A DNA stretch of 64,000 nt from Lacisediminihabitans sp040549465 (GCF_040549465.1 NZ_JBEPTL010000016.1:1-64000); one strand, 5' to 3'; shown: positions 8,026-16,912, numbered from the stretch's first letter. Made by a program: numbers and translations. Notes: a model not told the origin generated them from the letters alone.

Positions 8026-9618
8026 ATGTCCGATAAGCGAGGTCCAAAACCATCCGAGCCGATCGACCTGATAGCGCTCCCCGGCAGCGAGCGATCTCCA
8101 GCCGACAGCGTCGCGCCACGGGCTGTCGATCTCGAACGCCAGGGGGAGATCGAGGCAACGGTGGTACTTCGACGGCGAGCGGATGCCGATACCTCGCTTG
8201 GCGGCGCCCCGATGGATCCCGCCGACTTCGCCGAAAAACTGGGAGCGGACCCCGCAGACGTCGAGCTGGTGACTTCGACCCTGACTTCGCTCGGACTGCG
8301 CATGGTGTTTACGAGCATTCCCTCGCGCCGCATCCGCATCGCCGGGGATGCCTCGACGATGAGCCGTGTCTTCGGTGTGCGCCTCGAAGCCGTGACCAGT
8401 CGGGCCCTCGACGGCTCTGAGGTGCAGCACCGGCATCGCACCGGTGGGCTGATGCTGCCGGCATCGCTCGGCGGCGTGGTCACCGCCGTGCTCGGTCTGG
8501 ACGATCGACCGCAGGCGCGAGCGGAGTTCCGGGTGGCCGAAGCGCGTGCTGTCTCTGTGAGCTACACACCGATCGAACTGGGCGAGATCTACCGCTTTCC
8601 GAAAGGTACCGACGGAAAAGGGCAGACCATCGCCATCGTCGAACTCGGTGGAGGCTATCGACAGGCAGAGCTCGACGAATATTTCTCCGGTTTCGGCATC
8701 ACCGGCCCGAAGGTGACCGCCATCGGAGTCGATGGCGCGAAGAACGCCCCGGGGCAGGATGCCGCGGGCGCCGACGGCGAGGTTCTGCTCGATATCGAGG
8801 TTGCTGGCGCACTGAGCCCCGGTGCCGAGATCGCCGTCTATTTCGCGCCCAACACCGATGCGGGATTCGTGGACGCGGTCAGCGAGGCGACCCATGCCTC
8901 CGTCACTCCAACGGCCATCAGCATCAGCTGGGGACAGAACGAGGACGCCTGGACCGCTCAGGCCCGCACGGCTCTCGACAATGCCTTCGTCGATGCAGCC
9001 GCGCTCGGTGTGACCGTCACCGCGGCCGCCGGCGACAACGGAAGCTCGGATGGCGCGAGCGATGGCCGCAATCACGCTGACTTCCCGGCATCCAGCCCTC
9101 ACGTTCTCGGCTGCGGCGGCACGAGCCTGCGGGCGACCACGGGAACTGTCGAATCGGAGACGGTGTGGAACAACGGTTCCGGCGGTGGGGCCACCGGCGG
9201 GGGAGTGAGCACGGTGTTTTCGCTGCCCACCTGGCAGGGCGGCGTCGCCGTGCCCACGCCCACGATCGCCACGGGCGGACGGGGAGTGCCGGATGTCGCG
9301 GCCGTCGCCGACCCCACCACCGGCTACGAGGTGCTCGTCGACGGCGAACGCAAGGTCTACGGCGGAACCAGCGCCGTCGCTCCGCTCTGGGCCGCCCTGA
9401 TCGCCCGTCTCGCGGAATCGACAGGCAAGCGCTTCGGACTGCTGCAGCCCACGCTCTACGCCGACGCGACGACGAAGGCGACGGGCGAAGGTTTTCGCGA
9501 CGTCACCTCCGGCGACAACGGAGAATTCGCGGCAGCACCGGGCTGGGATGCCTGCACAGGCCTCGGCGTTCCGGACGGAACGGCGCTGCTCGCGAGGTTG
9601 GAGAAAGCTGTCGGCTGA
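8026..9618 (+). CDS. S53 family serine-carboxyl peptidase (sedolisin/kumamolisin type)
   Basis: 530 residues: an activation (pro-kumamolisin) domain over about residues 35-165, then the peptidase domain. The catalytic set is visible: Glu252 and Asp256 (GEVLLDIEVAG, spacing of 4 as in sedolisins), Asp337 (AAAGDNGSSDG) and Ser449 (GGTSAVAPLW). A C-terminal Asp/Gly-rich stretch (GFRDVTSGDNG, then GWDACTGLGVPD) gives the family Ca2+ site. These are acid-stable endopeptidases, usually secreted and self-processed. No signal peptide or Tat motif is seen at the N terminus, which is hydrophilic. GAGAGG precedes the ATG. Confidence 0.93.
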   Translation: MSDKRGPKPSEPIDLIALPGSERSPADSVAPRAVDLERQGEIEATVVLRRRADADTSLGGAPMDPADFAEKLGADPADVELVTSTLTSLGLRMVFTSIPSRRIRIAGDASTMSRVFGVRLEAVTSRALDGSEVQHRHRTGGLMLPASLGGVVTAVLGLDDRPQARAEFRVAEARAVSVSYTPIELGEIYRFPKGTDGKGQTIAIVELGGGYRQAELDEYFSGFGITGPKVTAIGVDGAKNAPGQDAAGADGEVLLDIEVAGALSPGAEIAVYFAPNTDAGFVDAVSEATHASVTPTAISISWGQNEDAWTAQARTALDNAFVDAAALGVTVTAAAGDNGSSDGASDGRNHADFPASSPHVLGCGGTSLRATTGTVESETVWNNGSGGGATGGGVSTVFSLPTWQGGVAVPTPTIATGGRGVPDVAAVADPTTGYEVLVDGERKVYGGTSAVAPLWAALIARLAESTGKRFGLLQPTLYADATTKATGEGFRDVTSGDNGEFAAAPGWDACTGLGVPDGTALLARLEKAVG

Positions 9619-9635
9619 GTGCGTGTCAGGAAGCT

Positions 9636-10271
9636 CTAGCCAGAGTCCGGCAACGATTCACCTGCGGGCGTCTTTGCTCTGACACGGGCGATCCGCGCCG
9701 ACACGCGGTCGACCAGGATGCCGAGCCCGACCGCCACCACGATCGACACCGCGACGGCCAGCACCGGGTTTCCCCCGAACCACGCGCCGAAGACCGCTCC
9801 GATCACCGCGTTGTATGCTGCCCAGCAGAGGCCCGCGATGGCGGTCAGGCCAAGGAATCGTCGGTAGTCGAATCCGGTCGCTCCCGCGGTGAGGTTGACC
9901 GCGATCCGACCGAAAGGCACGAAGCGAGCGGTCAGAAGCACGACGGCAGCCCGCCGGTCGAGAGATCGCCTGGCCCAGGCGAAGGCGCGCACCGCCTGCG
10001 GCCGACGCATCCATCGAAAGCGCGTAAGGCCGACCCGTCGCCCGAGGGCGAAGGTCAGGCTGTCACCGATCACCGCCGCGACTGCGGCTACGGCTATCAG
10101 TACGAAGAGGTTGGGACCATGCCCGGAGAGAGCGAGTGCTCCCAGCGCGACGACGACGGTCTCGCTGGGCAACACCACGAAGAAGGCGTCGAGAACGGTC
10201 AGGAGAAAAAGCACCGGATACACCCATGGTGATCCTGCGGCGGCGAGCACGGCATCCGTGATCTGGTCCAT
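9636..10271 (-). CDS. DedA/VTT-domain membrane protein
   Basis: About 211 residues with four to five helices and the VTT/SNARE-assoc core: FFVVLPSETVVVALGALA, then FGRIAVNLTAGATGF and a conserved Arg (TARFVPFGR). Family members are proposed lipid or undecaprenyl-phosphate transporters needed for envelope homeostasis. I chose ATG 10271, which begins right before the conserved SPWVYPVLF; an ATG 18 bp upstream exists, but a TACTTT box ends 1 nt before it. Convergent with the S53 protease gene. Confidence 0.85.
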   Translation of the reverse strand: MDQITDAVLAAAGSPWVYPVLFLLTVLDAFFVVLPSETVVVALGALALSGHGPNLFVLIAVAAVAAVIGDSLTFALGRRVGLTRFRWMRRPQAVRAFAWARRSLDRRAAVVLLTARFVPFGRIAVNLTAGATGFDYRRFLGLTAIAGLCWAAYNAVIGAVFGAWFGGNPVLAVAVSIVVAVGLGILVDRVSARIARVRAKTPAGESLPDSG

Positions 10272-10392
10272 GAATGAGGAATACCGCATGAAAGTAAACG
10301 GCTAGTGCCTCTCCCGCAACGAATTCATCCTGCGCCTACGCTGAGTCAATCGACGCATGGACCTCGCAGCTTCTGGGGCGTTAACTGGGCGC

Positions 10393-12147
10393 ATGCCTAC
10401 AACTGTCGCCGACCAGCTCATCGCCCAGCTCATCGAGGCTGGCGTCCATCGCATCTACGGAATCGTCGGCGACAGCCTGAATCCGATAGTGGACGCTGTA
10501 CGCCGCAGCGGGGGATCCGCGAAGGGCGGGATCGACTGGATCCACGTACGCAACGAGGAGGCAGCCGCCTTCGCGGCGGGCGCGGAGGCGCAACTCACCG
10601 GCGAGCTCGCCGTCTGCGCCGGCAGTTGCGGCCCCGGCAACCTCCACCTGATCAATGGCCTGTTCGACGCTCATCGCTCCGGTGCACCGGTACTCGCAAT
10701 CGCCAGCCACATCCCGAGCACGGAGATCGGCAGCGGCTACTTCCAGGAGACGCATCCCGACAGGCTCTTCGTCGAGTGCTCGAACTACCGTGAACTGATC
10801 TCGACAGCCGCACAGGCCCCACGCGTGATCAACGCGGCGATGCGACATGCGGTCGGCCTCGGGGGAGTGGCGGTCGTCACCATTCCCGGCGATGTCGCCG
10901 AGCTCGAAGTGGCCGCCAAAGCACCATCGTTCAAGCTGACGAAGCGCCCGACGATCGTGCCGGACCAGGATGACGTGCGAGCCCTCGCGGACGCAATCGA
11001 CGCCGCGAAGACCGTCGCGATCTTCGCCGGTGCCGGAGTCGAGGGTGCCCACGACGAGGTCGTGGCCTTCGCCGATCTGCTGGCGGCCCCGGTCGGGCAT
11101 TCGCTGCGCGGCAAGCAGTGGATCCAGTACGACAACCCCTTCGACGTCGGCATGACCGGCCTGTTGGGTTACGGTGCAGCACACGCCGGCATCCACGACG
11201 CCGACCTCGTTATCCTGCTCGGCACCGACTTTCCCTACGAACAGTTCCTGCCGGATGCGGCGAAGGTCACCATTGCCCAGATCGACGCGGATGCCTCGCA
11301 TCTCGGCCGTCGCGCCAGTGTCGCCCATCCGGTGCACGGCGATGTGCTGCCCACCATCGCCGCGCTCACCGAGCTGGTCAGCGCGAAGAAGGATCGCAAG
11401 TTCCTCGACAGGACGGTGAAGCGCCATCACAAGCTACTCACGAGTGTCGTCGGCAAATACGCCGACGTCGACACACTGTCGCCGATTCATCCGGAGTTCG
11501 CGGTGTCGGTGCTCGACGAACTGCTCGCCGACGACGCGATCGTGACCGCCGACACCGGCATGGGCAATGTCTGGCAGGCGCGGTACATCACTCCGAACGG
11601 CCGACGACGCATCTTCGGCTCCTACCTGCACGGCTCGATGGCCAACGCGGTACCGCAGGCGATCGGCGCCCAGTTCGCCTACCCAGGCCGCCAGGTGGCC
11701 ACCATCTCCGGCGACGGCGGTCTTTCCATGCTGCTGGGCGAGCTGGTCACCGTCGCCGCTTACCAGCTGCCGGTGAAGATCATCGTGTTCAACAATTCCA
11801 CCCTCGGTCTCGTCAAACTCGAGATGTTCGTAGACGGCTATCCCGATTTCGGCGTGGATGTGCCGGCCGTCGACTACGCGGCTGTCGCCAACGCCCTCGG
11901 CATCTTCGGGCAGCGCGTCGACGACCCGCAGGAGCTTCGCGGCGCGCTGACGGCCGCCCTCGACCACGACGGCCCGGCACTGGTGGATATCGCGACCGAT
12001 CCGCTGGCCATGTCCCTGCCCTCGGCGATCACGCTCGACCAGGTCAAAGGCTTCTCGCTCGCAATGTCGAAGGTCGTGCTGAACGGCGGTGTCGGCGAGG
12101 CCGTCCAGCTGGTGCGTTCGAACATCCGACACGTTCCGGGTTTGTAA
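10393..12147 (+). CDS. poxB: Pyruvate dehydrogenase (quinone) / pyruvate oxidase, ThDP-dependent
   Basis: About 584 residues in three domains: N-terminal PYR domain with the conserved Glu in VRNEEAAAFAAGAEA and the PoxB-like CAGSCGPGNLHLINGLFD; a central FAD/DHS-like domain; and a C-terminal ThDP-binding domain with GDGGLSMLLGEL...NN (motif GDG-x(~26)-NN). It decarboxylates pyruvate to acetate and CO2 and passes electrons to the quinone pool at the membrane face. ATG at 10393 gives the usual N terminus MPTTVADQL; an in-frame ATG at 10357 would add 12 residues. Neither has a strong ribosome site. Confidence 0.9.
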   Translation: MPTTVADQLIAQLIEAGVHRIYGIVGDSLNPIVDAVRRSGGSAKGGIDWIHVRNEEAAAFAAGAEAQLTGELAVCAGSCGPGNLHLINGLFDAHRSGAPVLAIASHIPSTEIGSGYFQETHPDRLFVECSNYRELISTAAQAPRVINAAMRHAVGLGGVAVVTIPGDVAELEVAAKAPSFKLTKRPTIVPDQDDVRALADAIDAAKTVAIFAGAGVEGAHDEVVAFADLLAAPVGHSLRGKQWIQYDNPFDVGMTGLLGYGAAHAGIHDADLVILLGTDFPYEQFLPDAAKVTIAQIDADASHLGRRASVAHPVHGDVLPTIAALTELVSAKKDRKFLDRTVKRHHKLLTSVVGKYADVDTLSPIHPEFAVSVLDELLADDAIVTADTGMGNVWQARYITPNGRRRIFGSYLHGSMANAVPQAIGAQFAYPGRQVATISGDGGLSMLLGELVTVAAYQLPVKIIVFNNSTLGLVKLEMFVDGYPDFGVDVPAVDYAAVANALGIFGQRVDDPQELRGALTAALDHDGPALVDIATDPLAMSLPSAITLDQVKGFSLAMSKVVLNGGVGEAVQLVRSNIRHVPGL

Positions 12148-12215
12148 CCGCTGGCCGTCTCTCACACCCGCGTGTCACCGGGCACGGTGTCAGAGGGCAC
12201 AGACGCCGAGCTTCG

Positions 12216-12221
12216 TAGACT
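12216..12221 (+). promoter_or_regulatory. Candidate -10 box (TAGACT) for the Pr6Pr gene
   Basis: TAGACT followed by GCCTGTGCGG, resembling the promoter at 54627. It lies after the poxB stop and implies that the Pr6Pr start is one of the GTG codons downstream (12268 or 12280), not the GTG at 12172. Confidence 0.35.
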
Positions 12222-12267
12222 GCCTGTGCGGCAAACGCCTGATCCGACCGGAGGCACCGCGACGGAA

Positions 12268-12975
12268 GTGGGCAGCACGGTGACGACTCGGGCGGTGTTC
12301 GGCATGCTGCGGCTGGCCTGTGCAGCACTCTGCCTCGTCGCACTCGTCGCCCGGTTCATCTGGGGGCTCGGTTCGGCGACCTTCACCCCCGGCAACTTCT
12401 TCGCCTACCTGACGATCCAGAGCAACATCCTGTTCCTGGTGGTGTCCATCATCGCCGGCGCGCTCGCGCTGAGGGGAACGGATGACCCGCCATGGCTCGA
12501 CACCCTGCGAGCCTGCGTGCTCAGCGGCACCGTCTCCTCCGGCGTCGTCTTCGCTTTCCTCATCCAGCAGGCCGGAGCGCGCGGATTCCGTCTCGACGTT
12601 CCATGGTCGGACCAGGTGCTGCACTTCTGGCTGCCCACGATCGCGCTGCTCGACTGGGTGATCGCTCCCGGGCGTGGACGGGCGCTCTGGCGCACCGTGG
12701 CCTTCGTGCTGGTCTTTACCCTCGGCTGGGGCGTTGTCACCCTGATCCGTGGTGAATTCGTCGGCTGGTACCCCTACTTCTTCCTCGATCCCGCGCAGTT
12801 GCGCAGCGTCGGAGAGTTTTTCCTGTTCGGAGCAGTGGCCCTCGCCCTGTTCGGCGGAATCTCGAGCGGGCTCGTCGGGCTCAGTCGCCTGCGCCCCATC
12901 GCGGAGAGAGAACTCAGCTGGCCGCGAAAGGCTCGAGCGCGCGCAGGGCGGATGCGAGCAGGTCGTCGTCGCTGA
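12268..12975 (+). CDS. Pr6Pr family membrane protein (copy A)
   Basis: About 235 residues with six predicted membrane helices. It carries YLTIQSNILF after helix 1, an LHFWLPTIALLDWVI segment and WYPYFFLDP near the end. This layout matches the Pr6Pr family and recalls the Thr/His pair of eukaryotic AIG1/ADTRP membrane hydrolases; that link is my inference. The start is uncertain: GTG 12268 (GGAGG 13 nt upstream) or GTG 12280. Its last 62 bp overlap the convergent oxidase gene. A paralogue lies at 14359-15039 in the operon on the other strand. Confidence 0.75.
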   Translation: MGSTVTTRAVFGMLRLACAALCLVALVARFIWGLGSATFTPGNFFAYLTIQSNILFLVVSIIAGALALRGTDDPPWLDTLRACVLSGTVSSGVVFAFLIQQAGARGFRLDVPWSDQVLHFWLPTIALLDWVIAPGRGRALWRTVAFVLVFTLGWGVVTLIRGEFVGWYPYFFLDPAQLRSVGEFFLFGAVALALFGGISSGLVGLSRLRPIAERELSWPRKARARAGRMRAGRRR

Positions 12976-14305
12976 GCTTGGCGACCCGACGCGCGGCATC
13001 CCCTCCAGCGAGTCCCACGAGCACGTTTTCGCCCGTCACCGCCTTCAGGTTGAACCAGGTGCTGATGTCGTCGTCGGTTCCAACGAGGCTCCAGGCCGCG
13101 GCATCCGTCGACCAGAACGGCTTGTCGTAGCTCAGCCACACGGTCTCGACAGCACCCATTCCGAGCGAGGAAATCGCGGTGCGGTGCGAAAACGGCAGCA
13201 GCGGATCGAAGCGGATCGAGCCCTTCTGCAGCACCCCGAGCGGCACGGTGACCAGCACCCGATCGACCTTGAGCGACTCGCCGGTCCCGAGCTGCAGGCT
13301 CACGCTCGAGTCACTGTAGGAGATGCCGACCACCGCGGTGGACAGTGACTTCGTCACGCCGTGGAGTGAGTCGTCGATGAGGTTGGAGAAGCCGCCGGTG
13401 ACCAGCCTGTCGTAGTTGGGCACGGCGTCCAGGCCGTACCAGGCGGAGAGCTTGGAGTTACCGGCGCCGTTCACCGTCGCGAGCGAGGCCAGGTACTGGG
13501 CGAGGAGGTCCGCCCCGGCAAAACCATCGGCATCGGAGACGCCTTTCGTCGCACCAGAACCGTCGAGTGCGTCGGTGACGCTGACGTCCTTGTTCTGCTC
13601 ACCAGCCCAGGTGACGGCGGTCTCGACAGCTTTCGGTCCGACCAGGTTGGCCCGCGCCATGGCCTTCGGCCCCTGCAGGAGCGATCCCGTGACCGGGTTG
13701 GTCGCGATACCCAGTTCGGCCAGCTGGCTGAGGAGGACAGCATCCATCGTCTTGTCCAACCGCCAGGCGCCGAGCTCGACCGGGAGCGGCCAGGATTTCG
13801 ACACCCGGGAATCGATGCGGCCGCCCACGCGGTTCCGTGCCTCGATCACAATCACGTCAAAACCCTCGAGGGCCAGTCGGCGCGCAGCTTCGGCACCGGC
13901 AGCGCCCGCGCCGATGATGGCGATGCGATCACCCTTGTCTGCGGCATCCGATAATTCGCCCGCCGCCCGCGCTCCGGAATTCTGCGCACCGAGCACCGAG
14001 CCGGGAAGGTCGCTGGATGTCGCCTCGCCGGCGAAGAATACGCGGCCGTTGATGGGCCGGCTGAGGTCGTCGCGAAACTGCGGAGTCGAACCGACGGTTA
14101 CGAAGCTGTGCGAGCCGCGCGAATAGGGATCGCTGGTCCAGTTGCTGCGCTGCATGGCCTTCGGCCGCGGCACCGTCGAACTGGCGCTGGGAGAGGGCTT
14201 GGCGGTCGTGGTTGGCGCCGGTTCGGGATCGGTGCAGGCCGTCAACACGAGCAGGGAAAGCCCTGAACCCGCCCCGAGGAGAAAACTGCGGCGACTGAAC
14301 GACAT
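12914..14305 (-). CDS. Circularly permuted flavin amine oxidase, Tat lipoprotein
   Basis: 463 residues. The N terminus has SRRSFLLG (Tat) and lipobox LTAC (Cys24), so it is predicted to be exported folded and lipid-anchored. Residues about 53-117 contain SNWTSDPYSRGSHSF and RVFFAGEATSSDLPGSV, which in ordinary flavin amine oxidases form the C-terminal FAD-contacting end. Only then comes the usual N-terminal Rossmann motif IIGAGAAGAEA (about 131-140) and EARNRVGGR, followed by the substrate domain. The protein stops at EPFAAS, where normal relatives would continue into the W-DP segment. The whole fold is therefore present in permuted order. It sits 53 bp downstream of a Pr6Pr gene in an operon. 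The substrate is unknown. Confidence 0.85.
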   Translation of the reverse strand: MSFSRRSFLLGAGSGLSLLVLTACTDPEPAPTTTAKPSPSASSTVPRPKAMQRSNWTSDPYSRGSHSFVTVGSTPQFRDDLSRPINGRVFFAGEATSSDLPGSVLGAQNSGARAAGELSDAADKGDRIAIIGAGAAGAEAARRLALEGFDVIVIEARNRVGGRIDSRVSKSWPLPVELGAWRLDKTMDAVLLSQLAELGIATNPVTGSLLQGPKAMARANLVGPKAVETAVTWAGEQNKDVSVTDALDGSGATKGVSDADGFAGADLLAQYLASLATVNGAGNSKLSAWYGLDAVPNYDRLVTGGFSNLIDDSLHGVTKSLSTAVVGISYSDSSVSLQLGTGESLKVDRVLVTVPLGVLQKGSIRFDPLLPFSHRTAISSLGMGAVETVWLSYDKPFWSTDAAAWSLVGTDDDISTWFNLKAVTGENVLVGLAGGDAARRVAKLSDDDLLASALRALEPFAAS

Positions 14306-14358
14306 CTCAGCGCCACTGTACCCGCAAAACCCCGGAAGGTGCCGCAGACGACCGCAGG

Positions 14359-15039
14359 CTATTGGTCCACTCGACGACGGACGCCGATCCTGCTGAGTCC
14401 GATCGCTATCGATGCGATGGCGATGATGAACGCGGCGATACCCACGATGTAGACCAGCACGCTGCCCACCCCGCCCCGGCCGCTGGGCTCGAGGAACGGG
14501 TAGGGATACCAGCCGCTCACCGCGCCGCGCACCATGGTGAAGACGAGCCAGGCGATCGGGTAGCTGATGACCAGCCAGAGCTGCCGCCACGGAGCCCTGG
14601 CTCGCCCCGGCACGACGAACCAGTCGATCACGATAAAGATCGGTATCCAGACGTGCATGATCTCATTGGGCCACTGAAGTCCCGCATAACCGGTCGCGGG
14701 GATGCCGCGCAGCAGCAGGTTGTAGACCGCCCCGGTGACCACGGCATAGGAGAAGATAGCCACCCGCACGCTGGTGAACAGCTCAGTGTCACGGCGCATC
14801 CGCAGCGCGAATAAACCACCGACGAGCAGCACTACGACGTTCATCATGCTCGACTCGATGGTGAAGTAGGCAAAGTACTCGACGGGCTTGAATGCGTCGT
14901 GAGTCACCTGGTCGACGATCTGCGTGATCATCGCCGAGAGAATGAGCAACCCGAGCGCCAGCCGGAGCACGCGGAAGATGCGGCGAAGCGGCGGGTTGGC
15001 GGTCGGCACGGCCAGGGCTGGAGGGAACGTCTTCGTCAC
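14359..15039 (-). CDS. Pr6Pr family membrane protein (copy B)
   Basis: About 226 residues and six predicted helices, paralogous to the protein ending at 12975. Matching landmarks are YFTIESSMMN, MHVWIPIFIVIDWFVVPGR and SGWYPYPFLEPS. I chose GTG 15039, 16 bp after the stop of the preceding gene; a TTG at 15069 would overlap that gene by 14 bp. It is third in the operon Eis-like, HTH, Pr6Pr, permuted oxidase. The flanking of one oxidase gene by two Pr6Pr genes suggests a functional tie. Function unknown. Confidence 0.8.
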   Translation of the reverse strand: MTKTFPPALAVPTANPPLRRIFRVLRLALGLLILSAMITQIVDQVTHDAFKPVEYFAYFTIESSMMNVVVLLVGGLFALRMRRDTELFTSVRVAIFSYAVVTGAVYNLLLRGIPATGYAGLQWPNEIMHVWIPIFIVIDWFVVPGRARAPWRQLWLVISYPIAWLVFTMVRGAVSGWYPYPFLEPSGRGGVGSVLVYIVGIAAFIIAIASIAIGLSRIGVRRRVDQ

Positions 15040-15055
15040 GATGACCAGAATATCT

Positions 15056-15523
15056 TCAGCGGACACCAAGCATCACGCGCTTGTAGCTGCGGCCATCGGG
15101 CAGGGTCACCGTCTGTGCCTCGAGTTTGCCACGCGAGATCTGCAGGTACACCGCCTGAGCCGTCACGCCGAGCTTTCGGGCGGCGTCCGCGACCGAGTAC
15201 CCGGGAAGATCTGTCGGTACGCTGCTCGGCCGCGCCGATCGTTTGCGTCCGGCCTCCAGCCGCGCGGCGATCTCCTCGTCGGTGCCCTGCCAGCGCCACT
15301 TCGCAGCGGCGGGCTTCAGTTGTGCCGCCTCAGCTATCTCGTCCCAGGTCGCATCCGCCGCCAGCGCATCGCGCACACCCTGTAGCAGTGCGGGCTCGGC
15401 TTCCAGGGCGGCAAGCACAATACGGATGCCGGCAATCCTCCCCAGCGGCGAAACCGAGGCGTCGCCATCCGCAAGCAGACGCTCCAGCGCCGCGCGCGAG
15501 GCCTGCGACAGGAACCCTGGCAT
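15056..15523 (-). CDS. Putative DNA-binding protein with two helix-turn-helix segments
   Basis: 155 residues, no named family recognised. Two stretches look like helix-turn-helix units: one around ATWDEIAEAAQLKPAAAKWR (about residues 58-77) and one around YSVADAARKLGVTAQAVYL (about 109-127), the latter like excisionase/MerR-type recognition helices. The C terminus is basic. Its ATG follows the stop of the Eis-like gene immediately (TAAATG), so translation is probably coupled, and the next gene starts 16 bp on. It may regulate its own operon; that is an inference. Confidence 0.65.
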   Translation of the reverse strand: MPGFLSQASRAALERLLADGDASVSPLGRIAGIRIVLAALEAEPALLQGVRDALAADATWDEIAEAAQLKPAAAKWRWQGTDEEIAARLEAGRKRSARPSSVPTDLPGYSVADAARKLGVTAQAVYLQISRGKLEAQTVTLPDGRSYKRVMLGVR

Positions 15524-16906
15524 TTAGAACCAGATGCTCAGCCGGGGCGTTACGGCGGACCGGAACGACAGGTCGACAGCGGACGCGGCGTCGGGGGTGA
15601 GTTCGGTGATCCGCCCAGCCCGCGCGAGCAGGACTGCGGAGATACCGCCGAGGTAGAGGGCGCTCAACTCGTTGATGGACAGCGAGAGTGCTGCCGCGTC
15701 GTCCGGAACAGCGCCGTCGAACGGCACCACGAGTGCCGAGCCGGTCGCGTTGATCGTCATCAACACCCGATCCTGGGCAAACCCCAGCGGGTCAGCAACC
15801 TCGAGCAGGAAGCGCCCCGGTACGCCGTAACGACGAGCTTCGAGGGCTGTCGGCAGGTCGAGGATTCGCGTCCACAGATGATCGCGTTCGTCTTTCTTCC
15901 GCGCCGCCCGGTAGTCGGAGACCTGCCAGGAGATCGGCTCCTCGACCGACCGAAGCGAAGCCGTCACCTCGACGACCAGGTCGATTTCGAGCAGGTAGCG
16001 CCACAGTCCCGCATAGGCGTCGTCAGTGGCCGTGACGAGGTACTGCAGATCGAGGGTGTGGGTGAATCCGCCTTCCGGGATCTCGACCACGCGATAGATC
16101 GCGAGCCCCTGGGCGACGCCGTCCGCATCGTCATAGCGCACGTAGCGCAGCTGCTTCGCCTGCGTCTTGTCATCCACGTGAATTCCGAGCTTGCGCTCCC
16201 AGAGAAAACCGGAGAATCCGATCTCACCAGGAGTGTCGAGTCGCACTCGCTCGTTGAGTTCCACACCGGCAGCCACGGCCTGGTCGAGGGTGACGAACTG
16301 CACACGACCGGATGCCGCAGGTCCTGTCCATTTCGCTCGTCGCGTGTCGATCGTCCAGTCGGCGCCCATCGCGGCGGGCCCAAAGCCATACCGGCCGTAG
16401 ATTGTCGCCTCGGACACCGTCAGCATCGCCACCGGAACCCCGAGGGCGTGAGCGGTGCGCAACTCTGCCTCCAGCAGGGCGCGCGCGATGCCACGCCGCC
16501 GGTGAGTCGGTGCCACGGTGACCGCGCTGATCGCCCAGGACGTCACACTGGCGTGACCGGGCACCGTAAGCTCAGTCGGCCATGAACTGACGGAGGCGAT
16601 CGGTGAGGCCGCATCCGCCGCCGACTCGTCCCAGACGCCGGTGGTACGGCGATCGGCGAGCACGCGCACCTGGTCGGCGATCGTTTCGTCCGACAGGCGC
16701 GGCGAGTGAAAACCGCGGGCCTCGGCCTGGAGCCAGAGGGAGAACTCTGCGGAGTCCGTGTCGACGAGCCCCAGCCGAAGGCCGCGCGTGGCGAGGCTGT
16801 CGAAAGAATCGGAATCGATGGGTAGCTGTTTGTGGTTGTTGGGTGCTGTGTTGTTGGGTGCTGTGTCGTTGGGTGCTGTGTTGTTGGTCGGTCTCTCGTT
16901 GCTCAC
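15524..16906 (-). CDS. Eis-like GNAT N-acetyltransferase
   Basis: 460 residues. The N-terminal GNAT domain has the acetyl-CoA loop VAPTHRRRGIARALLE (V-x-x-x-x-R-x-R-G) and SEATIYGRYGFGPA, the typical Eis signature. A second degenerate GNAT region and a C-terminal SCP2-like domain follow, and the chain ends in Phe (LSIWF), whose carboxylate is the catalytic base in Eis enzymes. Eis proteins acetylate amines, including aminoglycosides. GTG 16906 lies 6 nt after TAGCCT, so the mRNA is probably leaderless. The first 25 residues contain a Asn-Thr-Ala-Pro-Asn repeat. First gene of a four-gene operon. Confidence 0.85.
   Translation of the reverse strand: MSNERPTNNTAPNDTAPNNTAPNNHKQLPIDSDSFDSLATRGLRLGLVDTDSAEFSLWLQAEARGFHSPRLSDETIADQVRVLADRRTTGVWDESAADAASPIASVSSWPTELTVPGHASVTSWAISAVTVAPTHRRRGIARALLEAELRTAHALGVPVAMLTVSEATIYGRYGFGPAAMGADWTIDTRRAKWTGPAASGRVQFVTLDQAVAAGVELNERVRLDTPGEIGFSGFLWERKLGIHVDDKTQAKQLRYVRYDDADGVAQGLAIYRVVEIPEGGFTHTLDLQYLVTATDDAYAGLWRYLLEIDLVVEVTASLRSVEEPISWQVSDYRAARKKDERDHLWTRILDLPTALEARRYGVPGRFLLEVADPLGFAQDRVLMTINATGSALVVPFDGAVPDDAAALSLSINELSALYLGGISAVLLARAGRITELTPDAASAVDLSFRSAVTPRLSIWF
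16836..16887 (-). repeat. 15-bp tandem repeat inside the Eis-like gene
   Basis: Three copies of TTGTTGGGTGCTGTG (forward reading; copy 3 has one change) at 16836-16850, 16851-16865 and 16866-16880, plus a partial fourth. They keep frame and encode repeats of N-T-A-P-N near the N terminus. Such a repeat could vary in copy number between strains without breaking the frame. Confidence 0.85.
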
Positions 16907-16912
16907 CCTCCG

